A stretch of DNA of 64,000 bases from an uncultured Carboxylicivirga sp. (GCA_947491945.1 CANLLN010000006.1:152439-216438); one strand, 5' to 3'. Shown: positions 1 to 9,275, counted from the first letter of the stretch. Notes: generated from the letters alone by a model not told the origin. Program-made: numbers and translations.

Positions 1-667
1 GCTGCTTGTGAGCCGAGGTAAAGGCACCTTTTTCGTGACCGAATAGTTCACTCTCGATCAGTTCGGAGGGAATGGCGGCACAGTTTACTTCGATAAAGGG
101 TTTACCGGCACGGTTACTTTTCTCATGCAGCCATCGGGCAACAAGCTCCTTACCTGTTCCATTCTCACCCGTAATCAGCACGCGTGCATCGGTGGGTGCC
201 ACTTTATCGATCATGGTCTTAACACGTAGGATGGGCTCCGACTCGCCAATCATATCATACGTTTTACTCACTTTGCGCTTGAGCACTTTGGTTTCTGTAA
301 CCAAATCTTTTTTCTCTATGGCATTGCGAATCGTTACCAGCATGCGATTCAGGTCCAGGGGTTTCTCAATAAAATCGTAGGCTCCTTTTTTGATGGCTTC
401 CACTGCAGTATCGATATTGCCGTGCCCCGATATCATAATAACCGGTGTATCTGAGTTTTCCTTATGCAGGTGATCCAACACCTCCATGCCATCCATATTG
501 GGCATTTTGATATCGCATAGAATAACATCGTACTTATCGGCTTTAAAGCGTTCGAGCCCCTGTTCGCCATCTTCGGCCAACTCAACGGTGTGACTTTCGT
601 ATTCAAGTATGTCTTTCAGGGTGTTACGAATGCTTCGCTGATCGTCAATCACTAAAATTTTTGCCAT
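1..667 (-). CDS. Sigma-54-dependent response regulator, NtrC family (3' part beyond window)
   Basis: The gene starts with ATG at 667 and runs off the left edge, so only about 222 residues are visible. Residues 1-120 form a receiver domain: the acidic pair follows ILVIDDQ, the phospho-acceptor is Asp52 (in LCDIKMP), and the conserved Lys lies in FIEKPLDL. A linker leads into an AAA+ domain with Walker A GENGTGKE. The visible part stops just after the sigma-54 contact loop, which reads GAFTSA instead of the textbook GAFTGA; I recall this variant as common in this phylum. The family activates sigma-54 promoters when phosphorylated by a sensor kinase. The kinase is not visible and the DNA-binding HTH lies outside the window. 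Stop and total length are unknown. Confidence 0.93.
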   Translation of the reverse strand, partial: MAKILVIDDQRSIRNTLKDILEYESHTVELAEDGEQGLERFKADKYDVILCDIKMPNMDGMEVLDHLHKENSDTPVIMISGHGNIDTAVEAIKKGAYDFIEKPLDLNRMLVTIRNAIEKKDLVTETKVLKRKVSKTYDMIGESEPILRVKTMIDKVAPTDARVLITGENGTGKELVARWLHEKSNRAGKPFIEVNCAAIPSELIESELFGHEKGAFTSAHKQ

Positions 668-677
668 CTTATTTTGC

Positions 678-1607
678 TTATAGCTGCTTATTCACAATTT
701 GGTAGATGGTGCCTTCTTTGAGGGCAAAGGCACATTGCCAGATTTCTTTAATATTAAATTCATTAACGATGAAGTTAATAAAAATACTCGCTAATACAAT
801 CATATCAACACGGTGCGAGTCCAGGCGTTTCATGTTAAGCCGTTCCTCCGTGGTGGAGCGCAGAAACTGTTCATGCAGTGCTTGTGCGCTGTCAATAAGT
901 ATTCGGTAGGTCATTACCTTTTCCATGTCGAGATGCGGATGGTGTACTCCGGCCAACATTGCCGCCAGGGTATCGAAGGAGCCAGAGGATCCAATAAGGG
1001 TGGAGCAGGGAAATTTGCTCAGTGCTTCGTATAGCAGGGTGAGTTCTGATTTTATGTATTGCTCAACAGCGTCAATCTCCTCCTGTTTAATAGGGTTGGA
1101 TGGCTGAAAGCGATCGAGCAGACGTGCCACGCCCAGATCAAAGCTGTGCTTCCACATTACGCCGTCTTTGTTGGCAATAATAAACTCGTTGGATCCACCG
1201 CCTATATCGAGTATCAGAACGCGCTCCTCGCCAATGGGCACCACCTGCTTGATGCCGTCAAAAATCAGTTCGGCTTCCTTTTGTCCGTCTATCACCTGTA
1301 TGTCCAGACCAAGTTCCTGTTTTACCCGCTCAACAAAGTCCTGTCCGTTGGAGGCACTGCGTATGGCGGCGGTGGCCATGCACACCACTTTATCCACCTT
1401 GTATTGTGCAATGGTGTTTAAGTGGGTCTTCAGCGCAAGAAGGCCCCTTTCCATTGCCTCGGGAACAATCTTTTTATCGTTGATGCCGCCTTTTCCCAAC
1501 TTGGCCGGGTATTTATTCTCAAGTAAGATGGTGTAGCTATTCTCCGTTTGTTCGGCAATCAACAGGTTAAAGGTGTTGGTGCCTAAGTCAATTATTGCAA
1601 TTCTCAT
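678..1607 (-). CDS. Ppx/GppA family exopolyphosphatase / pppGpp phosphatase
   Basis: Product of 309 residues with the actin-like ASKHA fold: the phosphate-1 motif DLGTNTFNLL lies at the N-terminus and the second glycine-rich loop DIGGGSNEF near residue 130. The family hydrolyses terminal phosphates of polyphosphate or converts pppGpp to ppGpp. At about 300 residues this is the short form without the C-terminal HD domain of E. coli Ppx, common in Bacteroidota. I chose ATG at 1607 because the family starts right at MRIAIIDLGTN; the open frame continues 21 codons upstream but those residues look unrelated. A CHAD-domain gene (polyphosphate-binding family) lies 3 kb away on the same strand, which mildly favours a polyphosphate role. 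It ends 10 bp before the response-regulator start. Confidence 0.9.
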   Translation of the reverse strand: MRIAIIDLGTNTFNLLIAEQTENSYTILLENKYPAKLGKGGINDKKIVPEAMERGLLALKTHLNTIAQYKVDKVVCMATAAIRSASNGQDFVERVKQELGLDIQVIDGQKEAELIFDGIKQVVPIGEERVLILDIGGGSNEFIIANKDGVMWKHSFDLGVARLLDRFQPSNPIKQEEIDAVEQYIKSELTLLYEALSKFPCSTLIGSSGSFDTLAAMLAGVHHPHLDMEKVMTYRILIDSAQALHEQFLRSTTEERLNMKRLDSHRVDMIVLASIFINFIVNEFNIKEIWQCAFALKEGTIYQIVNKQL

Positions 1608-1708
1608 ATTATGATTTTCTATCCGATTCGAAAGATAATAAAATACATAAAAGAAAGGGCTGTCCATCAAAAATGGAAGCAGCCCTTTTATCTAATTATC
1701 TCTTTCTA

Positions 1709-3061
1709 CTAGCGACCCGAATAACGGAACCATTTCCATAGCTCCTTATACGTTACTTTTTTACCGTACATTAGTATGCCGGTACGATAAATGCGCCCTG
1801 CAAACCAGGTGGTGAAAACAAAAGTAGCAACCAGTAGGGTCATGGATAGAGCCATTTGCCATACGGGAGGCTCAAAGGGTATGCGGGCCATCATTACCAC
1901 GGGTGAGGTAAAAGGAATCATCGAAAACCAAAAGGCCAAATCGCCGGCCGGGTTGCGAAAAGCCGCCATGGCTACGTAGATGGACAGGATGAGGGGCATC
2001 ATCACGGGCATCACAAATTGCTGACTGTCGGCCTCGTTATCAAGGGCAGCGCCCAAGGCTGCAAACAGACTAGCGTAGAGGAGGTATCCGCCCAGGAAAT
2101 AAAAGATAAATAGTAGCAGGCTGCCCACCAGATTGAGTGACATCACCTGATCCAAAATATTATTAAAGCCATCGGCAAAGGCAGCGGCCTGATTGCTGTC
2201 GCCTGCCTCCTGCATATCCATGCCGGCCATAACCTGCATTTGCTCTGCTTTTCCCGATGAGGTTACATCGGCAGCAAAAACTGTATGCAACACCCCTACA
2301 ATGGCGATGGTTAACACGATCCACAGCATAAATTGTGTAAGAGCCACCAGGGCAATACCAATAATTTTTCCCATCATCAGCTGAAAGGGTTTTACCGATG
2401 ACACAATGACTTCTACAATGCGGTTTACCTTTTCTTCCATCACACCCCGCATTACCTGCATGCCATACACCAGCACAAACATATAGATCATCATGGCAAA
2501 TACGATGGCTGCAATCATTACCAGCTCTGTAGAGCTTTCTTTTTCAGAGCCATCCTCGGCAAGCTTAATGGTCTTCAGGTCAATCTTTACATTGTTGATT
2601 TCCTTGATGATGTTATCCAGACCATCAATCTGGTAGCTGCCCAGCTTTTCTTTCTCCAGATAGCGTTCAAGACTGCGCGATATATGGTCTTTCACATCAA
2701 TGGTGATCTGTGTCTCGGAGTAGATTTTAACGGCATCAGGGCGTTTCAGCAGGTTATCTTCTATCACCAGGTAGGCGTGGTAGCCTTCTTCCCGGTAATT
2801 TTCAGCCAGCCCTTCCGTATCTTCCGTTTTCAGCCAGCTAAACTTCAGAAACTCGGTGCTATTAATGCGGTTGGTGTAAAGGCCGGTCTCATCAATAACG
2901 GCTATGTTTTTTTCTTCAGTATCCTCCATGGAGGCAAACCAACCGGGCAGTACCATCATGGCGGCGAACAGAATGGGGCCGATGATGGTCATTACAATAA
3001 AGCTTTTTTTCTTAACTCGGGTGGAATATTCCCGTTGTATGATTAATGATATTTTGCTCAT
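1709..3061 (-). CDS. ABC transporter permease, NatB/ABC-2 type
   Basis: Product of 450 residues. One transmembrane helix lies near residues 22-42, followed by a soluble extracytoplasmic domain to about residue 175. Five or six membrane helices follow in the C-terminal half (around 178-200, 230-258, 312-340, 345-370 and 398-420). This is the topology of NatB-type Na+ efflux permeases and other ABC-2 exporters. It starts 6 bp downstream of the ATPase gene stop, so the two are co-transcribed and form one exporter. The substrate cannot be read from sequence; sodium or drug extrusion is only a family-based guess. Confidence 0.88.
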   Translation of the reverse strand: MSKISLIIQREYSTRVKKKSFIVMTIIGPILFAAMMVLPGWFASMEDTEEKNIAVIDETGLYTNRINSTEFLKFSWLKTEDTEGLAENYREEGYHAYLVIEDNLLKRPDAVKIYSETQITIDVKDHISRSLERYLEKEKLGSYQIDGLDNIIKEINNVKIDLKTIKLAEDGSEKESSTELVMIAAIVFAMMIYMFVLVYGMQVMRGVMEEKVNRIVEVIVSSVKPFQLMMGKIIGIALVALTQFMLWIVLTIAIVGVLHTVFAADVTSSGKAEQMQVMAGMDMQEAGDSNQAAAFADGFNNILDQVMSLNLVGSLLLFIFYFLGGYLLYASLFAALGAALDNEADSQQFVMPVMMPLILSIYVAMAAFRNPAGDLAFWFSMIPFTSPVVMMARIPFEPPVWQMALSMTLLVATFVFTTWFAGRIYRTGILMYGKKVTYKELWKWFRYSGR

Positions 3062-3067
3062 AGTAGA

Positions 3068-3997
3068 TTATTTTCCGGTTTGATTACTGTGTTCAACAAC
3101 TTTAATAAAGATGTCGTTCATAGTGGGTAATACTTCATGCAGACCATAGATTTTCACATCATCAATCACGCTGTATAACAGTTGATTGATGGAGGCATTG
3201 TTGAGCATTTTTACATATGCAGTGTGGTGTCCGTTGGTCTTCTCAATATTTTCTACCTGGAAGTCGTTGCTCAGTTGTTGGCGGATGAGATTACTATCGC
3301 CTGCAAACTCCAGTTTAACCAGATTGTCTTTATAACTCTGACGGATGGTGTCGATGGGGCCATTGAGGATGGTCTTTGATTTGTTAATCAGTGTGATGTG
3401 ATCGCACAACTCCTCTACCGATCCCATGTTATGGGTCGAAAATAAAATGGTGGCGCCTTCCTCTTTCAGTTTAATTATTTCCTGTTTTAGCAGGTTGGCG
3501 TTAATAGGGTCAAAACCGCTAAAAGGCTCGTCGAAAATCAGTAGTTTGGGGTTGTGTAATACCGTTACCACAAATTGAATCTTTTGCTGCATCCCCTTGG
3601 AAAGCTCTTCTACTTTCTTATCCCACCAAGGTTGTATCTCAAATTTTTCAAACCAATAGCGCAGTTTTTTAATGGCATCGTTGCGGGTGAGTCCTTTCAT
3701 GCGGGCCAGATAGATGGCTTGTTCGCCCACCTTCATTTTTTTGTACAGCCCACGCTCTTCGGGTAAATAACCAATGCGGCTCACGTCATCAGCACGCAGT
3801 GCTTGTCCATTTAATAGTATTTCACCCGAGTCGGGACCCGTGATTTGGTTGATAATGCGTATCAAGGTGGTTTTGCCGGCTCCGTTAGGTCCCAGCAAGC
3901 CGTAGATGCTGTTTTCGGGCACCTCCATGTTCACATAATCAAGCGCCAGGTGGTTAGCATATTTTTTAACCACTTGTTTAGCTTCCAGAAACATCAT
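3068..3997 (-). CDS. ABC transporter ATP-binding protein, NatA type
   Basis: Product of 309 residues with a full nucleotide-binding domain: Walker A GPNGAGKTT near residue 38, signature ELSKGMQQK, Walker B LLIFDEP and the switch histidine in FSTHNMG. A C-terminal extension of about 80 residues is typical of NatA/DrrA-like exporter ATPases. It energises the permease encoded 6 bp downstream. Two adjacent ATGs (3997, 3994) are possible starts. First gene of a two-gene operon on the minus strand; no promoter was recognised upstream. Confidence 0.93.
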   Translation of the reverse strand: MMFLEAKQVVKKYANHLALDYVNMEVPENSIYGLLGPNGAGKTTLIRIINQITGPDSGEILLNGQALRADDVSRIGYLPEERGLYKKMKVGEQAIYLARMKGLTRNDAIKKLRYWFEKFEIQPWWDKKVEELSKGMQQKIQFVVTVLHNPKLLIFDEPFSGFDPINANLLKQEIIKLKEEGATILFSTHNMGSVEELCDHITLINKSKTILNGPIDTIRQSYKDNLVKLEFAGDSNLIRQQLSNDFQVENIEKTNGHHTAYVKMLNNASINQLLYSVIDDVKIYGLHEVLPTMNDIFIKVVEHSNQTGK

Positions 3998-4060
3998 AGC
4001 TTAGTTTATTTGTTTGGCGCATGAAGATAGTACTTTTTATGAGTACTATAAAATAGGGGC

Positions 4061-4501
4061 TTAGAACCAGCCGGCACCCAGTTGCTCGCGGAAGGGCCAG
4101 GGGATGGAGGCCACCACCAGCAGCAGACCCAGCAGGTTGTACCAAAAAAGACGTTTATGGGTGGTGTAATTGCTGTATATCTTGGCTTTGGCGGCACTGT
4201 GTACAATCAATATAGTCGCAATCAGCATCATAAGCGGATGCTCAAGCGTAAAAAAACGCAGTAGGGTGCTTTTCATCATGCCGGCATCAAACAGCACCTT
4301 GCTGCTGATGGCATAGAGCGCCACGCCTGCCACAAACTGAATGGTAAATACAATTGCATGCAGCTTGACAATGGAATGATGCTTATGGGTGTATTTTCGT
4401 TCCTTAAGCCAGTTGTTCAGGCTCATGATGAGGGTAACCAAAAAAAGGGCCAGAATGATATAACGCAGGCCACTGTGGAGATGTAAAAGTCCGTTGTACA
4501 T
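4061..4501 (-). CDS. Small four-helix membrane protein (cytochrome-like, unassigned)
   Basis: Product of 146 residues from ATG 4501, the start that gives the family-like opening MYNGLLHLHSGLRY; the open frame extends 12 codons further up. Four hydrophobic helices are visible (about 10-30, 45-68, 88-108 and 122-140). Histidines occur at the membrane edges (HLHS, KHH, LHA, EHP), which could bind heme, but I cannot prove that. I recall similar Bacteroidota proteins being called cytochrome B or, wrongly, ribosomal protein L27. No function is assigned. Confidence 0.75.
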   Translation of the reverse strand: MYNGLLHLHSGLRYIILALFLVTLIMSLNNWLKERKYTHKHHSIVKLHAIVFTIQFVAGVALYAISSKVLFDAGMMKSTLLRFFTLEHPLMMLIATILIVHSAAKAKIYSNYTTHKRLFWYNLLGLLLVVASIPWPFREQLGAGWF

Positions 4502-4596
4502 ATTTTCTTTTTTTAAGAAAGAAACATACTCACACATTAATTGTTCTTACGGACGGCCATCTTCTTTATTCCAGGCTAAATTGGTATTGCAAAAGT

Positions 4597-5496
4597 CTAC
4601 TCTCTGCTGATTAACCAGTACGAGGTGATGCGTTTAACAAAAGACTTGGCATCTTCTGTAAAAAGTTTACCCAGCAAGGGCCATATCTCACGATGGATAT
4701 GTTCGCGTTCGGCCTCTAAAGATTTTATGAGGCTTTCTTTATCTGCCGCACTTACGACAGCAAGCGGCAATTTACTAATAATTTGAATGGTTTCAGCAAT
4801 ATTATGGTCGTCACCCAGCAGGTCAGATGCTTGCTTTAGCGAGGATGCATAGTGTTTGAAAAACTCGGGCCATACCTCACGGATCAATATCATCTGATTA
4901 AGCAGGTACTTTACACATTTACGCAATTCATGCAAGGGATGATCATCTAGTTTTAGTTGTGCTTCAGATATTTTATTCAGGCACTGATTATACGAATTAG
5001 TAACCCCCTGACGGATCGTGTGGGGTCCCAGGAAATTAGTGGGGTATTCTTCCAGACCTTGCTTCGAAAGTATCATCTGTTCCTGAATGGTTTCCAGGGT
5101 TTGATTGTCGATCAGTCGCTTAAGTTCGGCCTCTTTTCGTGTGTTCAAATATTCAACTATTCGGATAAATACTGTCTCAGGAATCTTTAACTCATCGGCC
5201 TCAAAGTTTTCGGCCAGGTAAGTGATGATGACATGGTAGTCGCGTAGGCTGGATAGTTGTCGTGCCAGATCGCGGTAGCGCATATTCTCTTCCTGATAAA
5301 GCTCTTCGCCAATATCCCAGCGGACAAGTCGCAGGATGGCTCTGATTCGTTTGAGCGCCTTGCGGATTTCATGAACTGTGATATCTATGTTGTCAGGAAT
5401 AGTTGTCAGGTGTTCGATAAAGGTGAATTGCTCGCGTAAAACCCGTGTTACTCCGTCTTGCAGTTCTTCCTCGTTGTCAATGGCAAATCGATACAT
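4597..5496 (-). CDS. CHAD domain protein
   Basis: Product of 299 residues, almost entirely alpha-helical and rich in His, Arg and Lys, matching the CHAD (conserved histidine alpha-helical) domain. It has two repeats, each opening with a conserved motif: VHEIRKALKRIRAILRLV near residue 45 and LHELRKCVKYLLNQM near residue 200. CHAD domains bind polyphosphate and can target polyphosphate granules. No CYTH/triphosphatase domain is fused here. ATG 5496 is preferred over an in-frame GTG two codons upstream. Ppx/GppA on the same strand 3 kb away makes a polyphosphate context plausible. Confidence 0.88.
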   Translation of the reverse strand: MYRFAIDNEEELQDGVTRVLREQFTFIEHLTTIPDNIDITVHEIRKALKRIRAILRLVRWDIGEELYQEENMRYRDLARQLSSLRDYHVIITYLAENFEADELKIPETVFIRIVEYLNTRKEAELKRLIDNQTLETIQEQMILSKQGLEEYPTNFLGPHTIRQGVTNSYNQCLNKISEAQLKLDDHPLHELRKCVKYLLNQMILIREVWPEFFKHYASSLKQASDLLGDDHNIAETIQIISKLPLAVVSAADKESLIKSLEAEREHIHREIWPLLGKLFTEDAKSFVKRITSYWLISRE

Positions 5497-5605
5497 AATC
5501 ACTTAGTTTTAAAACTTCAAACTACGACTTAATATTTTCAATATCAAGCCGATTTTTACTACTGCTATTTTTTTTTGTAATTTCTTACAAAAACCAACAA
5601 TCGTG

Positions 5606-6643
5606 ATGTTGATAAGTCGCTATCATATTTTAGTTGTATTAGTTACAATGCCCTTGTGCCTGCATGGGCAAACAGCCGACACTACATTTTATCCTTCTTT
5701 TTTTGAGGGTGATAATGTGCTTAGGGTCAGTCTGTACTTCGATATCAGTCAACATATTCGTAAGAGTGAAGAATATAGTGATGGAGCCATTGTCGTTTAC
5801 GATGCCAAAGGGGATTCGGTACGTCATAAAGTACGCTGTAAGGCGCGGGGTAATTATCGCAGGGACAACTGCTTTTTCCCACCTGTGATGCTTAATTTTA
5901 AGCCCGATACTCTTTTTACCACCGATGGCTACCTTACCAAGATGAAGCTGGTGAGTCACTGTGTAAATTCTAAAGCATATCTTAAATATCTGTACAAAGA
6001 GTACTTAGTTTATAAGCTGTGGGAACAGCTGAGTCCTTATGCGCTGCGCACGCGCTTGCTCGATGTGCAGTATTTTGATGAAGGTAAAAAGGGGAAACAC
6101 TACCGGGTGGCTGCCTTTATTATCGAACCCATGTATATGATGGCGCAACGTACTAACAGCGCGGAGGTGAAAGGCGAATATTTTAACGATGCAGTAATTA
6201 ATGAGCTGGATGCCGACCGGGTTGCTTTTTTTAATTATATGATTGGAAATACGGATTGGCGCATTAAGAGTGCTCATAATATTAAGTTTATCAAGTCGTT
6301 GGAGCAGGGGCGCGAAGAGGTCACTGCCATTCCCTACGATTTTGATCATGCCGGCTTGATCAATGCCGCCTATGCCAAGCCATCGGAATGGTCACGTGCC
6401 ACGAAGGTGACGGAGCGTGATTATATCGGCCGCTGTAGAAGCTATAATGATAATTACCTGACTCTGATTGAAGAGTTTCTGGCGGCTGAGGAGCAGATAT
6501 ACGCTACTATCCTTGATTTTGAGTATCTTGATGAAGGAGATCGTAAAGATATATACCGGTATATCTCTTCGTTTTATAAAGAGCTGAAGCGTGGTAAGAG
6601 CTTTATTCGTATGCTGCATAATAACTGCATGAACCGTTACTGA
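5606..6643 (+). CDS. Secreted protein with CotH/HipA-like kinase features
   Basis: Product of 345 residues with a Sec signal peptide (hydrophobic residues 5-18, likely cleavage after CLHGQ), so periplasmic or surface. The C-terminal half carries two motifs that look like the active site of the atypical protein-kinase fold of CotH/HipA. NYMIGNTDW followed by HNIKFI resembles the catalytic loop with its Asp and Asn, and PYDFDHAGL resembles the metal-binding DFG-type segment. An N-terminal beta-rich part includes a CKARGNYRR segment. The ATG at 5606 follows a GTG at 5603. It stands alone upstream of the NAD-binding gene (31 bp gap). The kinase assignment is by motif only. Confidence 0.6.
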   Translation: MLISRYHILVVLVTMPLCLHGQTADTTFYPSFFEGDNVLRVSLYFDISQHIRKSEEYSDGAIVVYDAKGDSVRHKVRCKARGNYRRDNCFFPPVMLNFKPDTLFTTDGYLTKMKLVSHCVNSKAYLKYLYKEYLVYKLWEQLSPYALRTRLLDVQYFDEGKKGKHYRVAAFIIEPMYMMAQRTNSAEVKGEYFNDAVINELDADRVAFFNYMIGNTDWRIKSAHNIKFIKSLEQGREEVTAIPYDFDHAGLINAAYAKPSEWSRATKVTERDYIGRCRSYNDNYLTLIEEFLAAEEQIYATILDFEYLDEGDRKDIYRYISSFYKELKRGKSFIRMLHNNCMNRY

Positions 6644-6674
6644 AACATTTGAACACCGTAGCGGTTAGTAGTAT

Positions 6675-7481
6675 ATGAATGGTACAATTAGTATTTTGGG
6701 TTGTGGCTGGTTGGGATTTCCGCTTGCTACATCATTGCATAAAAAAGGCTGGCGTGTAAAGGGGTCCACTACCACACCTCAAAAGATGGAGGCCCTCAGT
6801 CGTGCAGGTATTGAGCCGTACTGTATCGATATTACTAAGCTGTCAGATGGGGATCGTGATTTTTTCAAGGCGGATACACTGCTGGTAAATATTCCGCCAA
6901 CGCGCTTGCTCAGGCAACCCCGTGCTTATCTGCCATTACTGGAAGTCATCAAACAAGAGGGCCCGGCAAATCTTATTCTAATCAGTTCAACCTCGGTTTA
7001 TCCCCTGCTTAATCGCGAGGTGGTTGAGGACGATACCAACCAGATGAGCGATGATGCCCATCCGCTTTTGGCCATCGAACGTATGTTTCAAAAGTTACCG
7101 TCACGTTGCACTGTTGTTCGTTTTGGCGGACTGGTGGGGGGTGCGCGTTACCCCGGGCGATTTTTTACGGCCGATCGTGCAGTGAGTGGAGCTCGGCAAG
7201 CGGTTAACCTCATTCATTTAGACGATTGTCTATTGATTATTGAATCCATTTTGCAGCAGGACTGCTACGGTGAGGTGTTTAATGGGGTGGCCGATACGCA
7301 TCCTGCCAAAGCTGATTTTTATGCACGTGCCGCACAGCTCAAGGGGCGTGAAATACCACATTTTATCCATGATAGCGAGGGGTTTAAAATTATATCCAAT
7401 GCAAAGGTTAAGCAACAACTGGGCATACAATTATATCATCCTGATTTAATGGCAATGCTGGAAAATGAGGCGCTTTGGTAA
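6675..7481 (+). CDS. NAD(P)-binding Rossmann protein, YeeZ-like epimerase/dehydratase family
   Basis: Product of 268 residues. The N-terminal dinucleotide-binding loop is GCGWLGFPLA (residues 8-17), followed by a Rossmann fold. ISSTSVYP near residue 100 is the SDR Ser region. The usual YxxxK is not clearly present, so catalysis may be atypical. Length and the GCGWLG motif fit the YeeZ-like atypical SDR group. Substrate unknown. It lies 31 bp after the CotH-like gene, probably co-transcribed, and is followed by a separate promoter for aspartate kinase. Confidence 0.8.
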   Translation: MNGTISILGCGWLGFPLATSLHKKGWRVKGSTTTPQKMEALSRAGIEPYCIDITKLSDGDRDFFKADTLLVNIPPTRLLRQPRAYLPLLEVIKQEGPANLILISSTSVYPLLNREVVEDDTNQMSDDAHPLLAIERMFQKLPSRCTVVRFGGLVGGARYPGRFFTADRAVSGARQAVNLIHLDDCLLIIESILQQDCYGEVFNGVADTHPAKADFYARAAQLKGREIPHFIHDSEGFKIISNAKVKQQLGIQLYHPDLMAMLENEALW

Positions 7482-7501
7482 TTCTTCCAGTGAGTTGAGT
7501 A

Positions 7502-7533
7502 TTTGTGTATCTAACATCATTCGTATAAGTTTG
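7502..7533 (+). promoter_or_regulatory. Bacteroidota-type promoter for aspartate kinase
   Basis: The -33 element TTTG (7502-7505) and the -7 element TAAGTTTG (7526-7533) are 20 bp apart, an exact match to the phylum consensus TTTG-N19-21-TAnnTTTG. Transcription would start near 7540 and leave an untranslated leader of about 70 nt. Confidence 0.6.
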
Positions 7534-7609
7534 TACTTGGTCTGATGCGCTGCAGCAGATGTTTGAGTTATACTAACGGCGGTATGCCATCCTATTTGTA
7601 GTAAATATA

Positions 7610-8980
7610 ATGAAGAAAGTAGTTGCCAAGTTTGGAGGATCCAATCTAAAGAAAAAAGAAGACATTCAGAAACTCGTTAATGTGATAAGGGCTTATGATC
7701 GACCACTGGTAATTGTTGTGTCAGCCTTTTATGGGATTACCAATCATCTTATTCGTGCGATGGAGGATGTCAAACAGGATGAGTCCAATATTGAGAAGCT
7801 GGTTCGTTTTTTACGAGAGCTTAAGGAAGAGGCAATTATAGAGAATTTTGATGATAAAGAATGGCAGGACCGCACGCTTAATGCGGTACAGTCACGCATA
7901 AAGGAGCTGAGTCGTTACCTTACGGGTATTCACTATATCGGTGATGTGCCTGAGTTTGTTGAAGATGTGATATTAAGTTATGGCGAGCGCCTTAGCTCCT
8001 TGGTGCTCACTGCTATTTTGCAAAGCAAAGGGATTGATGCGGAAGAGGCTTTGCCCGAGCAGATGCCCTTAATTACTGATGGTGAATTTGGTAATGCAAC
8101 TGTTGATTTTGATTTGTCGGCGGCCAATGTGCAGAAACGCCTGGCGGGCGACAAGGTATATGTAGTGCCCGGTTTCTATGGTGTGTCGCAACAGGGTAAG
8201 GTTACCCTGCTGGGACGGGGAGGCAGTGACTATTCGGCAGCAGCGCTGGCTCGTTGTCTCAATGCCGAATCATTGGATGTTTGGAAGGATGTGGATGGCT
8301 TTATGAGTGCTGATCCTAAGCTGGTACAGTCGCCAAAACGCATCACTCATTTATCATACGCCGAAGCTGCCGAGTTGTCTTATTTTGGGGCGAGTATACT
8401 GCATCCGCGAACAGTGGAGCCGCTAAAGGAAGTAGGAATACCCATTCATATTGGTAATATTGATGCCTTTATGGGTAGTGTGGCGCCGCGTACTGTTGTG
8501 CATGCTGCTGAAACAGTAAGTGACTGCATCGTGAAGAGTGTGACTTACAGTGATGATTTCTGTATTCTAAAGATGCGGGGTGCTGGCGTAGGCCTGAAAA
8601 AGGGTGTTTTGGCCAAGGTGACAGTAGCTTTGGATAGAGCAGGGATTAACATTAAATCGGTAATCACATCGCAAATTGTTATTAACCTATTGCTGTCTGC
8701 AAAAGATATCAAGCGGGCTTATAAGGTGGTGGAAGAACTTGAGCTTTCCGCTATTACGGAGCTTATAGCCAGTGAACAGATTTCCACAATTGCCATTGTG
8801 GGTGAGGGTATTTTGGATCGCCCCGGTGTGGCCGGTCGCTTATTTATGGCTTTGGCCAAAAAGGATATTAACATACAGATGATTGTCTCAGGAGCCTCCG
8901 CTGTAGCCAGTTACTTCATGGTGGCTCGCGATGATCGAGATATGGCTATTGATGCTATTCATAATGAGTTTTTTAGCTGA
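7610..8980 (+). CDS. lysC: Aspartate kinase (monofunctional)
   Basis: Product of 456 residues. It phosphorylates aspartate, the first step to lysine, threonine and methionine. The kinase domain starts with the signature KFGGSNLK (residues 8-15), carries GRGGSDYSA near residue 204 for ATP/aspartate binding, and ends near residue 290. Two ACT regulatory domains follow (about 305-380 and 385-450), including VGEGILDRPGVAGRLF. No homoserine dehydrogenase domain is fused. Feedback inhibition by an end product is expected from the ACT pair, but the effector cannot be read. It stands alone between its own promoter and a terminator. Confidence 0.93.
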   Translation: MKKVVAKFGGSNLKKKEDIQKLVNVIRAYDRPLVIVVSAFYGITNHLIRAMEDVKQDESNIEKLVRFLRELKEEAIIENFDDKEWQDRTLNAVQSRIKELSRYLTGIHYIGDVPEFVEDVILSYGERLSSLVLTAILQSKGIDAEEALPEQMPLITDGEFGNATVDFDLSAANVQKRLAGDKVYVVPGFYGVSQQGKVTLLGRGGSDYSAAALARCLNAESLDVWKDVDGFMSADPKLVQSPKRITHLSYAEAAELSYFGASILHPRTVEPLKEVGIPIHIGNIDAFMGSVAPRTVVHAAETVSDCIVKSVTYSDDFCILKMRGAGVGLKKGVLAKVTVALDRAGINIKSVITSQIVINLLLSAKDIKRAYKVVEELELSAITELIASEQISTIAIVGEGILDRPGVAGRLFMALAKKDINIQMIVSGASAVASYFMVARDDRDMAIDAIHNEFFS

Positions 8981-9019
8981 TATTTTCTAGCCTTTACAGC
9001 ATTCTTTAAATGCATTAGC

Positions 9020-9046
9020 GCCCCGTTTTGCCCTGCAGAACGGGGC
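9020..9046 (+). terminator. Rho-independent terminator after aspartate kinase
   Basis: GCCCCGTT (9020-9027) pairs with AACGGGGC (9039-9046) as a perfect 8-bp stem with an 11-nt loop. Only a weak U-run (TTATTGTTT) follows, 40 bp past the stop codon. Confidence 0.6.
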
Positions 9047-9244
9047 TTATTGTTTGATAAGCAAACGAGTGGCTTTGTTCTTCATGTGATCAAAATTGAC
9101 GTGCAAATTTTATGAGGTTAATGATTGATATTTAACTCGTTGTATTCTTCAAATACAGTAAGATGCTTGTTGTTAATGGGCAATAAACGAAGTGTCAGAA
9201 AAGTGTCAAAAGTCATGTTTTTTATCGCTGATATGCTCGCCTAG

Positions 9245-9275
9245 TTGGAGAATATAAATTTAATAGCTACTTTTG
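9245..9275 (+). promoter_or_regulatory. Bacteroidota-type promoter for gltBD
   Basis: TTG at 9245-9247 and TACTTTTG at 9268-9275 are separated by 20 bp, matching the phylum consensus. The start site would be near 9282, giving a leader of about 130 nt before gltB. The 8981-9412 gap otherwise holds only the terminator at 9020-9046 and the leader hairpin at 9353-9386. Confidence 0.65.

Noticed and set aside
1..60. GAFTSA instead of GAFTGA in the response regulator as a sign of lost sigma-54 contact
   Set aside because: As I recall, the variant is frequent in Bacteroidota regulators of this class, so it is not evidence for loss of function.
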